A stretch of 64,000 nucleotides of DNA from Termitomyces sp. T153 (GCA_018296165.2 JACKQL020000001.1:310001-374000); one strand, 5' to 3'. Shown: positions 1 to 10,696, counted from the stretch's first letter. Numbers and translations: made by a program. The notes: generated by a model not told the origin, from the sequence alone.

Positions 1-406
1 AATCCCCAATGTTAAGGTACCTAATTAAGATATTGGCTTCTGCAATAGTGGACCAGTACTCGGCTACAAAGGAGCGCATGCAAAATGTGCGATCTGGAGT
101 TGTGTAGTCAGAGATGAAAACCCAATGCGTGGCCCGTGACCCGCCACGCGGCGCTGTTCAACAGTGGATAGAGACTGAGCTTGCGTGATCGCACGCAGAA
201 AATCGTGTGGATCATGCGAGAATTGCCAAACGGGTGACTGCTGATGAAGGGGCTCTATGCACGCCTTTGTCTGGATCAATTGATATTCCTGTACCACCGC
301 GTCTTCTCGACGACCACCGGGGGATGGCTGGGATCGAACGACTGGCCTGCGGTTATGGATTATTCTACCTGACTTGCAAAAACTTCTGAAGCGTCCATGT
401 GGGCCC

Positions 407-646
407 GAGTTGGAGGATACTGGGAGGAGTGGCGACTCGAGCAAAAGGAGTAGACTCTCTGTTTCAGGTTCACGGCATAAACGCACAGAGAACAGGAGGT
501 CTTCCCAGATACGTACGCACGAGCAGGAGTTGGAGGTCATTAGTAGGAGTGGCAGCTCGAGAAGAAGGAGTAGACTATCTGCTTCAGGCTCGCTACGTCA
601 AAGCTTAGAGGACAATGAGGTCGTCCCGAATACGCACAAGTGGAAA
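407..646. repeat. Diverged 120-bp tandem duplication
   Basis: Copy 1 starts at 407 and copy 2 at 527. Both begin GAGTTGGAGG and both carry AGGAGTGGC, AAGGAGTAGACT and TCTG(T/C)TTCAGG at matching offsets. The 120-bp period equals 40 codons, so a plus-strand frame stays open across both copies, with Ser/Arg-rich content. Whether this was ever coding cannot be decided here. Confidence 0.65.
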
Positions 647-1395
647 GCAGGTTCAGTCTGCGGCTCAGCGTGGCAGGAAGTAGTTCAGGAACGCCGCATT
701 TTTGATGTATGTACAATTTAGGAGAGGGGGGGTCGATTTGTACTATAGTACCTATGTAGAAGTGACTGTACAGTGTACAGTCAAGTAAGTCTCTGTGGAA
801 TGATTTTCTCGTGGTTTCTTTTGACGACACAGTGCCGAGAGACTTGGAGAGCAATTGAATGCGAGGCTGAACCTGAACCTGGAGACGGACCGCCATCCTC
901 TCGCTTGGGCTTTTATGTCTAGCTCACTCACGGGAACCACTCGAGTTGAGATTGCGACAAAACAAAAGTACCTTCAGAAGGCGGACACGCGGCTTGACTC
1001 TGGAGGCCACAGCATTCTTTGTGAATGTCGAATGTCGAGACCAAAACGCTGAAAATGCCGGTCTTCATGTCACAGTCGACAGAGATTGGGATGATAAAGA
1101 CGAAAGTATTCAACGGTCTTTCTGCTGCGATACCTTCTTCCGAATAGTGGTAATAGCTCTGTTTCTTGTCCTTTTTTTCTATCGTTACTTCGGCTCAGTT
1201 TGGCATTTGCATTACATCCGAGTCCTTCCCCCTCAGTGAAAATCAGGCGGATTGTGGTGGTAACTTGCAGCTAAGTGGCTTACGGGGGAAATTAAGACAA
1301 TAGATAGTCTTACATTTTACTGGCATACGTGACGTGAGACACGACTTCTTCATGTGATCTTAAATTCACGATCGCGTGCACGACACGATCGTGCG

Positions 1396-1438
1396 ACGCG
1401 TCAACGCGTCAAAGGCTGTTGAGAAGTATACAACGCGT
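1396..1438. promoter_or_regulatory. Cluster of three MluI cell-cycle box (MCB) motifs
   Basis: ACGCGT occurs at 1396-1401, 1404-1409 and 1433-1438, about 235-275 bp upstream of the ATG at 1672. In yeasts this hexamer is bound by MBF (Mbp1/Swi6) and drives G1/S transcription. Three copies in 43 bp are unlikely by chance. A role in this organism is inference. Confidence 0.45.
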
Positions 1439-1671
1439 TTGCGAGATCAAAAAGAACCGCCGAATGTAAGACCACCAAAATCGCATACGCCCAGAGCAGA
1501 ATGACAAAATCACACTAAAAACTTGGAAAAACGCCGGGACGGTGTAACACATCTGGCGATCGTACTCACTTGGTTTATTCACCAAACAAACCCAACCAAT
1601 AACCGACCCCACCTAATTATAACCAACTCTTCTCTTCCAAGTATCATCACCATCCCGGTACAAGCAAAACA

Positions 1672-4600
1672 ATGCAACTCTTCTCATTTAAATCATTCTC
1701 CAAAGCCTCCCGCGGCGCCGGAAGCTCCATGCCCTCCACCTGTGGAAGTGGTATCGAAGCCTTGAGCGGCGTCGTTATGCTCCTCGCCACCGCCATGTTT
1801 CACGGCTTGATTGCACGCCCCGCCCTCCCCCCTGCCCAACAGACAACGACTGTCGTCCAGCGCGCCATCGTTCAGCCCACTCCATCTCCTACCGCCCCCC
1901 TTAACCTCACCCCCACTAAATCAATCCCCGCCACAACCGCATCGTTCCCTGCCGCCAATTCCCCGTTCTCGTGTGAGATGCTCAAGGTCCTAAGCGTCGT
2001 TGGTGTCGTCGGGACTCTTGCAGGTTCGTAACCCCGCCTTGAGCGAGTTTACTCACTCACTCCCATTTGTTCGTTTACTTAGGAACTGTCGTACTCGTCC
2101 GTCGTACCGCATCCACCCCCACCGAGAACTCGTCAGAGACTTCTTCGCCCTCCGAAAACGGAAGTGGCTCGGTGGAAGATGGGGACTCGATGGACTCGGA
2201 CGCCAGTGATGAGTCTGGTTATGAGTCTGATGAAGACCTTTCCTGGCTGATCGAGGATGGCGAGGACGACGACGACGACGGCTCTGACGATAGTAGCGAT
2301 CCTAACCCCGATGATATCGACACCGATGCTGACACTGGATCTGAAGGCGAGCCCGCCGAAGATGAAGGGCGCGGCAGCGCAGATCCGGAAGATCCCCCTC
2401 CCCCAGGGTCTACTACTACTTCTGAACCCGATGATATTCCTGGACCATCTGGGGTTCAGAATCTGTTTTCTTGGCTCTTGATATTCACAGCGGTTTGTGT
2501 GAGTGCAATTGAAAAGCACTTGTATCGCCCGCGAGAGCGTCGTCAGACGCAAAGAAGGGCAGAGGCTAGTGACATTGTTGCACTTGAGGAAGGACTAGGT
2601 AATGCCACGGCTATGACGATTCTGCCATGCCGAAAGGAGATTGGTACTGTCACGAAGCTTTGGGTGAAGCCAACGACGGATCTCGTTCCTTGGGTTGCCC
2701 CGTACACCCCTTGGCTCGCCGAGCGCATCGTTGCGCGAGCCGTCGCGCCCATTCCGACTCCCGCCGTATTCAACAACCAGACCAGCTCTGTCTTGATGAG
2801 TCCCACTGCTAATGCTACGATCGCTCCAGCCAACGTCACGATCTCTCCCGCTCACGCCGCTGTTGAGTATGTAAGAAGCATTGGTGCCAGGATCAGAGAC
2901 GCGTCAGCGACGGAAATGTATTGGGGCGCTATTGTTGTGTTTAGCGTGATTTATGTTGTGGGGTTGTTGAGGACTGATTGGAGTGTTGATAAGTATGAAA
3001 AGAAGGAAGTTGGAGTATGCCTGGAGGTTTTGGAGCCGATGAAGGAGGAGAAGGTTAAGAAGAAGAAGAAGAAGAACAGAAAGGGGAAGAAGAAGAAGGT
3101 GAGAGGGGTTGAGGAGAGAGTTGAAGAGGAAGGAGCGGAGATTGATGCTACTGTCGAACAGGAAAAAGAGAAGGTCGGGCGAAAGGAGAGGGATGCTGAG
3201 GAGACCAACGAGATCGATGTGATGGATGAGGGAGAGGTCGAGGTCGAACAAGCGAAAGGAAATACCGGGATCAAAGAGGAGATCGAGGAGGAAGAATGCG
3301 AAAACAAGCGAGTTGAGAACATCGGAGAGATGGGGGGAGAGCCTGATACGGACGAGGTTATGTCTGACATTGGCGAGTTCGAAGATGCCCTTGACGAGAT
3401 AATTGCGACTCCAACAGTCCCATTCGCTGACGAAGAACCCAATGCTGTTCATGTTGTCGACGAGGCGGCTTTCGATGCTGAAATCCACGCGAACATCAAC
3501 ACGGAAATGAACTCTGAGACAGCCATGGAGGAGACTGAAGTGGGCAAGGTAATGGAAGTTGATGAACCGATCGAGGTGAGCAGTCTATTCGTTCTTCTCA
3601 GTTCAATGACCAATACATTCGTAGAACGCATCCAGGGAACAATCCGATAATGACAAGGAGGATCTTGGCCAAGATAGCGTCACGACTTGGCCTTTGACCG
3701 AGAATGCACCAATCCCCACTGAGGACGCTCCTTTACCCACCCCTGTTGAACCAGAAACTACGGCAGAACCTGAACAGACTACCTCGGTCACTCTTAAACC
3801 TGAACCCGAACCGGGATGGCACGTCGTTTCTCGGCGAGGTCGTAAGCAGAAAGCTCAGGCTGTCCCAGAGATTGTACCACAGCCTGAACCGGCAGCCTCG
3901 ACATCGAATAAAGAAGCTGAGGCTATGAAGGAACAGCGCAAGAAGGAAGCTATTGAATCGTGGAAAGCATTTCAGGAGGAAAAGGCGCGCGAGGCGGAGG
4001 AAAAGAAGGCGGCTGAAGCGAAGATAGCGAAGGGAAAAGGAAAACAAGGCATCAGCTCTTTCGAAAAAGTCATGACGGCGATCCGAGAGCAGCGTGCGGC
4101 ATTGATGATTGATTTGAAAGGCGATACGAAAGAAGAGGTGAACGAAAAGAAGGGGGTGAACGATAAGGAAGAGGCGAATGAAAAGAAAGAGGCGAACAAC
4201 AAGGAAGAGGCGAACGAAAAGAAAGAGGTGAACGATGAGGAAGAGGCGAACGAAAAGAAAGAGGTGAACGATGAGGAAGAGGTGAACGAAAAGAAAAAGG
4301 TGAACGATAAGGAAGAGGCGAACGATAAGAAAGAGGTGAACGATGAGGAAGAGGTGAACGATAAGAAAGAGGCGAACGAAAAGAAAGAGGTGAACGATGA
4401 GGAAGAGGTGAACGATAAGAAAGAGGCGAACGAAAAGAAAGAGGTGAACGATGAGGAAGAGGCGAACGAAAAGAAAGAGGTGAACGATGAGGAAGAGGCG
4501 AACGAAAAGAAAGAGGTGAACGATGAGGAAGAGGTGAGTTCTGTCCTTTTCTCATTATAGGCAGTGTGATCTGACGGTGGTCGTGTTAATCAGCCTTCGT

Positions 4601-5009
4601 GCGCGCCTTTATCGTCCTCGACTTCTGTACTTTCTGACAAAAACGAGGCACGAAATATCAATGAAGTCGTGAGTTCTTTCAATTTCAATTGGGGTATGGT
4701 GCATAGACTTACTCATTCGTCTTTCTTAGGCTGTTGCCCTGCCAACGAGTGTCCCTTCCACGTCAAAATTGTCACCGAGTTGGGCGGCCATCGCTGGAGG
4801 GCCCGTGGGGAGTGACAATGCCGTCGTCGTAAGTCCCAGCATCCTTGTCTTGCGTGACATTTCGTCTAATTCTTGCGTTCAAGACCATACCCACCATCTC
4901 CATCCATGTTAAAAAGAATGAAGTAGAAAAACAGAGTGAGAATCTCGGGGCGACACCGTTGAGTGATGAGTCTGGGGAGGTAAAAAATCTCAAGTCCACC
5001 TTGGTGTGA
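1672..5009 (+). CDS. Multi-pass membrane protein with acidic loops and an E/K/N hexapeptide array
   Basis: Not recognised by family. Six exons (1672-2023, 2083-3575, 3625-4533, 4594-4668, 4730-4828, 4884-5009) stay in frame and give about 1017 residues. Four hydrophobic segments are visible at about residues 26-46, 100-123 (split by intron 1), 241-262 and 395-415. Between segments 2 and 3 is a long Asp/Glu/Ser stretch. Three N-glycosylation sequons lie between segments 3 and 4, suggesting a lumenal or outside loop there. After segment 4 come a Lys-rich patch, a Glu-rich tail and, from 4132 to 4533, about 22 copies of a hexapeptide of the form [EK][EK][AV]N[ED][EK]. The last exons encode a Ser/Pro-rich tail. 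The upstream MCB-like cluster could mean cell-cycle control. Gene model fairly secure; function unknown. Confidence 0.7.
4132..4533 (+). repeat. Coding minisatellite, 18/36-nt units
   Basis: The stretch repeats an 18-nt unit that alternates as 36-nt pairs, for example GAGGCGAACGAAAAGAAA followed by GAGGTGAACGATGAGGAA. It translates as the E/K/N hexapeptide array in the C-terminal part of the membrane protein. Units differ by few substitutions, mainly GTG/GCG and GAA/GAT/AAG, so copy number has probably changed recently by slippage or unequal exchange. The opposite strand is free of stops by composition only. Confidence 0.9.
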
Positions 5010-5397
5010 AAGGATGCTTCTATCTATATCTTCTATATCTTGGACTCTGTTGCTTTTTGATACTCTCTAGCTGCCTGCACCTATATTGACTGCCGTTATT
5101 ATTGCATACTATACAAATACCCACACATACCTAACACAGTTCTTAGACTGTATTCAGTTGTAATATAATGAATGGCCTTCAGTCACTGAGTTGGGTGCTG
5201 AGATCGGTTCATGTCAAATGCAAGTCAAATGTCATGACGCCATCCTAACACAAATAGTAACAAAAGAGCCAGGTTTGGCATCTCACACCGTCGAAGTAGA
5301 GTGGATCGAAAAGATATACATCCATTGGTACAACAAGATATCTACTTACATACGATAGATCGCTGACATGATTTCATATAGCGAATTCAAGGGGGTC
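5010..5397. other. Convergent 3' spacer
   Basis: AT-rich spacer between the 3' ends of the membrane-protein gene (plus) and the I9 inhibitor gene (minus). No gene or repeat seen. Confidence 0.6.
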
Positions 5398-5838
5398 TCA
5401 ACTTTGGGTGGTGACCACAAGATCTGGTTCTGTAGATGTTTGCTAAGAGTATAATCTGTGGATGAAGAGGGGGAGGTACGGACCAATATAATCAATGACA
5501 TCGTCTGCCTGAAGACTTTGGAAATAACTGTCGGGGAGATGGGCAGCGAAGCCCTAAGGTTATGTGAATTAAGATAAGAGGATATCGAATAGGAGTCCCC
5601 TTACATTCAGGACTGATTCGTATACGTTGGTGACTTTTCCACCTAGAGATACAGTTGGGAAGAGACAAGAGAGCTTGAGGGGTTCCGGACACACCGTTAT
5701 TGTTTACTTCATCAGCGTACTTGTCAATTTGTTCCTTTGTGACATTCTTCTTGAACACGACGATGTATTCTGGAGCATATTGTGAGTTTGAGAAGTCAAA
5801 TCATGTATACCAGGTGACATACTAGGATTGTCAGACAT
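5398..5838 (-). CDS. Peptidase inhibitor I9 family (POIA1-like subtilisin propeptide inhibitor)
   Basis: Five small exons (5838-5823, 5769-5695, 5642-5605, 5553-5484, 5429-5398) join in frame to a 76-residue protein without a signal peptide. It starts MSDNPKYIVVFKKNVTKEQI and ends near IDYIEPDLVVTTQ. This is the shape of a stand-alone subtilisin propeptide: the YIVVFK first strand, a helix with DKYADEV, the GFAAHLP strand, and the acidic C-terminal tail that reaches into the protease active site. The Pleurotus ostreatus inhibitor IA-1 (POIA1) is the named prototype and inhibits subtilisin-type proteases. The upstream Mag1 gene is divergent with 444 bp between start codons. The gene is easily missed because the coding exons are only 16-75 nt. 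Confidence 0.85.
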
Positions 5839-6282
5839 GGTATGAGATTTATGGAGTGGTCCTGGTGGTGGTCGATAAGAATCAGTGGCGGGCCTGCTGA
5901 ATAAACGCCGCTGAAGCCAAGTGCGCAGTCTCATCGATTCATTCTCGGTGTCTGATCCGGAACTTGAATGCCGAACTTGTCATAAGCTTTAACTTTGCAA
6001 GCAAAAGTAAATAGCGCGTTTTCCGGACCCGGATTCACTGGAGAGAAAAAATTCTTTGCCCTCCACAGCTGTAGCTGTGAAGTTGCACGTACTTATCACG
6101 CATTCACCGGCCCGAGTTCGGGGTGGAGTTATTTATGTCAATGTTTGGTTTGTGCGGGTCGAGTAAATATTGCAGTTCGCTTTCGGCGCCGAGTAGATTG
6201 TGAATTGACTCAACCTAAAATCTAAAAGTTATTATCAATTCTGGCAGCTCTAGCTCGACGTTCTCCTGTTCCCATCAATATC
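5839..6282. promoter_or_regulatory. Divergent promoter region, I9 inhibitor / mag1
   Basis: 444 bp between two divergent start codons. No named element is clear. Short frames here read antisense into the inhibitor gene and are not supported. Confidence 0.4.
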
Positions 6283-8081
6283 ATGCGAACTACGCGTTCA
6301 GCTAGTCGAGCTCAAGCCTCAACGATAGCAAGTGAGAGGAAGCGGAAAATTGGGGATGAAGAGCCGAAAACTCCTACCAAGAAACGTTCCCGTGCGACCA
6401 AGACAGCCACAGCTAAGGAAACCAAAAGCATACCACCAGTATCACAACTAGCACCTTCAACATCAAATCAAATCCTTGAAAATGATACCGCTCCCAAAGC
6501 TCAACCCATGGTGCCTGCTTTACTAACTTTTTCTTTCGAGGAAGGAAAGAAACACCTCATCTCTGTAGACCACCGCTTTCAAGACCTCTTTGGCAAGATG
6601 CCGTGCAAACCATTTGAACACCTTGAAATGGTGCATCCTTTTCGGTAACACCCTTATCGCCCTCTTTGAAGAGTTTTCCTGCTTAGTATCCCATCTCCGA
6701 ACTATTAGTGCCTTGGCTACATCTATCATGTGAGGTCCACCAGTAGCTTTGTTGCAAGCCGGGATATTTATTGTTTCGTGCCTCTCCAGTGGTCAACAAA
6801 TTTCTTGGTTTGCTGCTCGTTCTGTCAATCACAAATTTGTGAGACTCTTTGAACCATCTATTCCTGAGAAGATTGAGGATTATGCGTTGGCACCCCTTCC
6901 CTCTCGAAGTATCTTCCCTGACTGAATAATATCAACTCTCTTCAGGGGGCATGGGAAACCAACATCCTTCTATCCAAGTCCAGAGCTCATTGCTAGAACT
7001 GACATCGCAACGTTACGTACTGCTGGATTAAGTCAGAGGAAGGCAGAATATAGTCAGTATCCTCTTGGACTACTCATGTGTGAGTGTTGAGGTGCTCCCT
7101 CAGTACTGGATCTGGCACAAAGATTTGCCGATGATCGTCTTTCAACTGATAAGCTCATCAATGCCGATGACGAAGAGCTAGCGAGAATGCTTATCGAAGT
7201 TAGGGGCATTGGAAGGGTACGTTCGTCGTCGCGTTTTGAGGACCTGATTGAGATTTGGTTTTGATAATGTAGTGGACTGGTAAGCAAATGAAAGATTTGA
7301 TCCCTGAATTTGAGTCGCTAAGTGAACTTTTAGTTGACATGTTCGCAATCTTCTCGTTGCGTCGTCCTGACATCCTCCCTGTTGGTATGTGTTGTTAGTC
7401 AATTGTTTGTTTTGTCCTCTCTGATATTGTGCAGGCGACCTCGGAGTTCAAAGAGGTCTGGCTGTCTGGTTTCTCTCTCTTCATTCACCGAAGCACAACT
7501 GGGGTTGGACTCCTCACAGTCAGAAAAAGTCCGCAGCTGCTTCCTCCCACGCAAAAGAAAAGCCCGAGGAAACAGCCGTTTCCACTGGTGATACTGATAT
7601 GCTCCCTGTCATTGAGACAAACACATCTTCTTCAAACGTAGTCGAAGGTGAAGGGCTGCCCTCACCAGATGTATCATCTGTTCCACCCGTTGCAGATGAA
7701 GACACAGCTGATGATTTACCATCGTTGCCTCCGGCATTTACACCTTCAATCAAGAACACGCTGAAAAAGCCCGGAGTCGATGAGGGCTCCATCCCCATCT
7801 CATTGCCGGAGGGTATCACTGTTGAGTTGCTTAAAAGCAGGTTGAACGGCAAGAATAAAGTCAAGTAAGGGCATCTTGTGGAATTATATCAGCATTTGTT
7901 TCACACGATTCTACAGAGGAGCAATTTTGACACCAAAGGAAATGGAGGATCTAACGGAGAGATGGAAGCCCTATAGAAGCCTCGGTAAGCGGGCCTAGTC
8001 TTTCTAAGGATGGAGATTTAACAATACTAATGTTTGTCAGGTGTTTACTACATGTGGTCTATAGCCGATGTGCCCAGCTGA
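6283..8081 (+). CDS. mag1: DNA-3-methyladenine glycosylase II (AlkA/Mag1, HhH-GPD)
   Basis: Removes alkylated bases such as 3-methyladenine in base excision repair. Ten exons (6283-6644, 6709-6729, 6790-6885, 6946-7052, 7104-7216, 7273-7279, 7334-7384, 7435-7864, 7917-7984, 8041-8081) give 431 residues. The first about 85 residues are Lys/Arg-rich and nuclear-signal-like. The core shows HPFRALATSIIGQQISW (joined over a 21-nt exon), then AGLSQRKAEYI, the helix-hairpin-helix RGIGRWTVDMF, and the GDLGVQRG segment holding the catalytic Asp (about residue 254). An insertion of roughly 110 residues, rich in Ser, Glu and Pro, precedes the C-terminal WKPYRSLGVYYMW motif, which is conserved in the family. 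Exon 6 is only 7 nt but is required to restore GRWT. A degraded second copy lies at 9752-10369. Confidence 0.9.
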
Positions 8082-8163
8082 GTGTAATTGTGAAAAACCT
8101 TCTCGTTCCTCCTTAGTATACGATAGCACTAGATAAAATAACAACACCATTTCGAACAAGTCG

Positions 8164-9534
8164 TCACATGTAACCCTTTTCGTCCGTATCGTTCAAGAAC
8201 CAATTTGCCTCAGCCTTAGCCCGGATTTCTTTCTCCGGGATCCTTGTCAACACCTCCAGCTTTATCAACTCGGCGAAAGCCATGACCATTTCGTAGTGTT
8301 CGTTGGACACCCAGGTCCCCGTCTCGAAACTAATAATGCTTCGGCATCCCTCAAGATTCTCGTCCGCTAATCGTAGTTTGGCGCTCAGCTCCTTCGTCTT
8401 GCGTAGGTCCTGGTTTCAAACACGACTGGACACGGCACACCTCCCGTAAGCCTCCCCCATAACTCCGTTATCTCTATCAGCGTAGCCTTCAGGGCGTGAG
8501 TCTCACCCACCAGCTTGGGTCAAAAGGCGGTAGATAAGCATGGACACGGGGTTTGTCATCGCATCGTGATGGAGGTTGTTGTACTCCTCCGTGTCCTTGA
8601 CGTAGTGGAAGTGGACGAGACGACGGTAGTAGAGTGCCATCGCATGGCTCTGCTCGGATTGGTCCAACTCGTCCATGTTCGCCGACAGTGAGGGTGGGAT
8701 GAGAGCCTGCGAGACCGGGTCATCGTAGTTCTGCAAGCGACCTGGTGCACCGGCGAGGAGAAACAAGGGTAGGCTCGAGGCATGTTGCCAGTCGAGCAGG
8801 CCCACAACTTTCAACTGATTAGAGTCTGGCGACGTCGACACGATGATCGGGATGGCGGATACGGAAATGATGGAGGGCTGAGTTCTTCGGGACGAGTGAG
8901 GATGCGATGAGAAGGTAGCGTTCGAGATTCTTGATGTGGTCCGACGGCAACTGCTCCTCGCGCCCGTAAGCCTCTCTTCTCTCACGCTGGAACGGTAGTA
9001 GCGGTCGACCAAACTGCTCCAGATGCGCCAGTTCCTTGCGAGCGGCTGCTACGAGCACTGCCTCTGCGCTTTTGTCTACCGCCTCAACCAGTTCCGGAAA
9101 GTTCAACTAAAGAACAGGCAGAGAGCGGCGTACATGGACCCCTGTCCACGTCGAGTTGCGACCTCCTCCTATACCACATGTGCACCCTGGCATCTGGGCC
9201 GACGCAGAAGCGCTGGTAAGCAGAATACCCGTCGTCCCTACCACCTTCTCCAGGTCGTTGGTATAATAGAGGCTTCCGCCAGCCCAGAAAAGGAATCGAC
9301 ATCATGCGAGACTCGAGTCGAACTCACGTCTGCGCTCTGCGAGGCGAAGGTCATTGCATGTGCGATATTATGGATTAGACATATATGTCAGAAAACAACA
9401 TGTACAAGACTTACAGCCAACGTCCCGAGGAATAGTTGAAAAGATCATCAGGAGAGTCCGACATGCTTGAGAATGCACGATGCGGCAGCTGCCAACATGT
9501 CCGAGTGAATTTAGAGATTGGGGAGGAAAGACAT
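8164..9534 (-). pseudogene. AIM9-like aminoglycoside-phosphotransferase (APH) family kinase, broken
   Basis: Read on the minus strand from a start near 9534 (MSFLPNL), the pieces follow the fungal AIM9/APH-type kinase in order. They are FNYSSGRWL and NDLRLAERRREFD; GSLYYTNDLEKVVG; RFCVGPDAR and RRSQLDVDRGP; HIKNLERYLLIASSLVP; ALHHFRIRHPD; IIVSTSPDSNQLKVVGLLDW; SQALIPPSL; HALKATLIEITE; LRKTKELSAKLRLAD; and a proper C-terminus ending at 8164. They are not joinable. Most of the N-lobe is missing near 9300. A deletion after IRHPD (about 8835-8845) removes the loop that normally holds the catalytic-loop Asn and shifts frame. At least three more frameshifts occur (near 9260, 8516 and 8412). I call a decayed gene; proteins of this family are often repeated in Agaricomycete genomes. 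Confidence 0.8.
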
Positions 9535-9723
9535 GCTGAACGCAGCGGCGCAGAGGAGAGATTGAGACTAAGAGCAGATTAAGACGATCCTTGCACGCCC
9601 GAGGGAGCGCAAGTGTGGAAGGTTAAGAGAAATCAAACACCACGGCTGGACATGAAAACTCAAGAAATCCGGTCTCAAGCTCAATTCGTCTCGTTGACAC
9701 TCAAATGCGTTGTCCCCATGTTT

Positions 9724-9747
9724 TGCCCTTCTTGTGTCCCTTTTTGT
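9724..9747. repeat. Left copy of a 24-bp direct repeat flanking the mag1 pseudogene
   Basis: Starts TGCCCTTCTTG and ends CCTTTTTGT. It is identical to 10486-10509 in the same orientation. The two copies bracket the pseudogene, 4 bp outside its left edge and about 117 bp beyond its right edge. Confidence 0.75.
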
Positions 9748-9751
9748 ATGT

Positions 9752-10369
9752 GATATGTGCGAATTACCTGTTCAACTAGTCGAACTTGAGTCGTGTCCAG
9801 CATAGTAAGTGAGGGGATGGGGAAATCGAGGATAGAGTCGAAGACTCCTACCAAGGCAGCCATAGCTAAGGAAACCATACCACTAGCACGAGTACCCCAA
9901 CCAGTATTCTCAACATCAAATCGAATCCTTGAAAATGATCTCGCCTAGAAGGCAAGAAACACCTCGTTTCTGCCGACCACCGCTTTCAATCTTTGGCAAG
10001 ATGCAGTGGAAGCCATTTGAACCGAAAGATGATCGATGAAGGGCTGCCAACACCAGATGTTTCTTCTATCCCACCTATTGCAGATGAAGGACACGGCTGA
10101 CAATTTACCATCGTTGCTTCCGGCATTCAATCAAGAACACGCTGAAAAAGCCTGGAGTCGATAAGGGTTCCATGCCTATCTCATTGCCGGATATCACTGT
10201 TTGGACTGCTTTGAAAGCAGGCTAAAGTCAAGTAAGGGCATTTGGTGGAATTGTATTGGCATCTGTTTCACGCGATTCCAAAGGAAATGACTTGAGAGGA
10301 TGTCATCGGTGTGTCAGGTGTTTACAACATGTGGTCCATGGCTGATGTGCCCAGCTGAGCGTAATTGTG
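9752..10369 (+). pseudogene. Degraded mag1 copy lacking the catalytic core
   Basis: The left part matches the start of mag1 (TTCAACTAGTCGA against TTCAGCTAGTCGA, then AAGACTCCTACCAAG, GCTAAGGAAACCA, ACATCAAATC and CACCGCTTTCAA) up to about CCATTTGAAC. The sequence then jumps directly to GAAGGGCTGCC, corresponding to about 7649 in mag1, and follows the 3' part to the shared CCCAGCTGAG stop region. About 1 kb is missing, covering all exons of the HhH-GPD core. Intron sequence (GTAAGGGCAT...TTTCAC) is kept, so this is a DNA-level duplicate and not a retrocopy. Many substitutions and small indels break the frame. No functional protein is expected. Confidence 0.85.
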
Positions 10370-10696
10370 CATCGTATTGTATGTAATTACGATCAATACA
10401 ATAGATACGGCCACGTGGTCGAACTGGACGAACACGCGCTTTTGGTCACAACCACGCCAGAGCCTGCACCTGGCCTGCAGCGTTCTGCCCTTCTTGTGTC
10501 CCTTTTTGTCCGCCATTGTATGTTAAGACGCTGTTTTTTTCCTGCGGCGTGGACACCCTCCACTTTGTATACCCTCCTGTGCGTGCTCTGGCTGTCACTG
10601 TTGTCCATATAATTGTATTGGCTCCACTCTTTGCGCAACCGTACAACCCACCTGGCCTTCACGAACATACCAGTACTGAATACGACATCAGGACCC
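10370..10696. promoter_or_regulatory. Upstream region of the PAS-kinase-like gene
   Basis: Spacer between the mag1 pseudogene and the kinase start. It contains the right 24-bp direct repeat. An open frame runs into the kinase from 10613, but its first codon is TTG; the first ATG in frame is 10697. Confidence 0.4.
10486..10509. repeat. Right copy of the 24-bp direct repeat
   Basis: Identical to 9724-9747. It could be a recombination footprint, a target duplication or part of a dispersed repeat; sequence alone does not separate these. Confidence 0.75.

Larger units (their letters stand above)
1..1671. other. Left-end region without a recognisable gene
   Basis: No open frame here shows a known domain or a convincing exon chain. 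Three things stand out: a diverged 120-bp tandem duplication at about 407-646, a weak tRNA-like B-box at about 330-350 on the minus strand, and a cluster of ACGCGT motifs at 1396-1438 in front of the first gene. Short frames over the duplication are Ser/Arg-rich on the plus strand and may be chance. Confidence 0.5.

Noticed and set aside
326..400. tRNA-like T-arm (GTTCGATCCCAGCCATCC on the minus strand)
   Set aside because: The T stem does not pair fully, no matching acceptor 5' half or A-box is present, and no anticodon arm can be drawn.
4070..4555. 161-codon minus-strand open frame rich in RSPLPHRSPLS
   Set aside because: It is the antisense of the hexapeptide repeat; the absence of stops follows from the repeat unit.
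9752..10369. mag1 copy as a processed (retro) pseudogene
   Set aside because: Intron sequence next to AAGTCAAGTAAGGG is kept, so the copy came from DNA.
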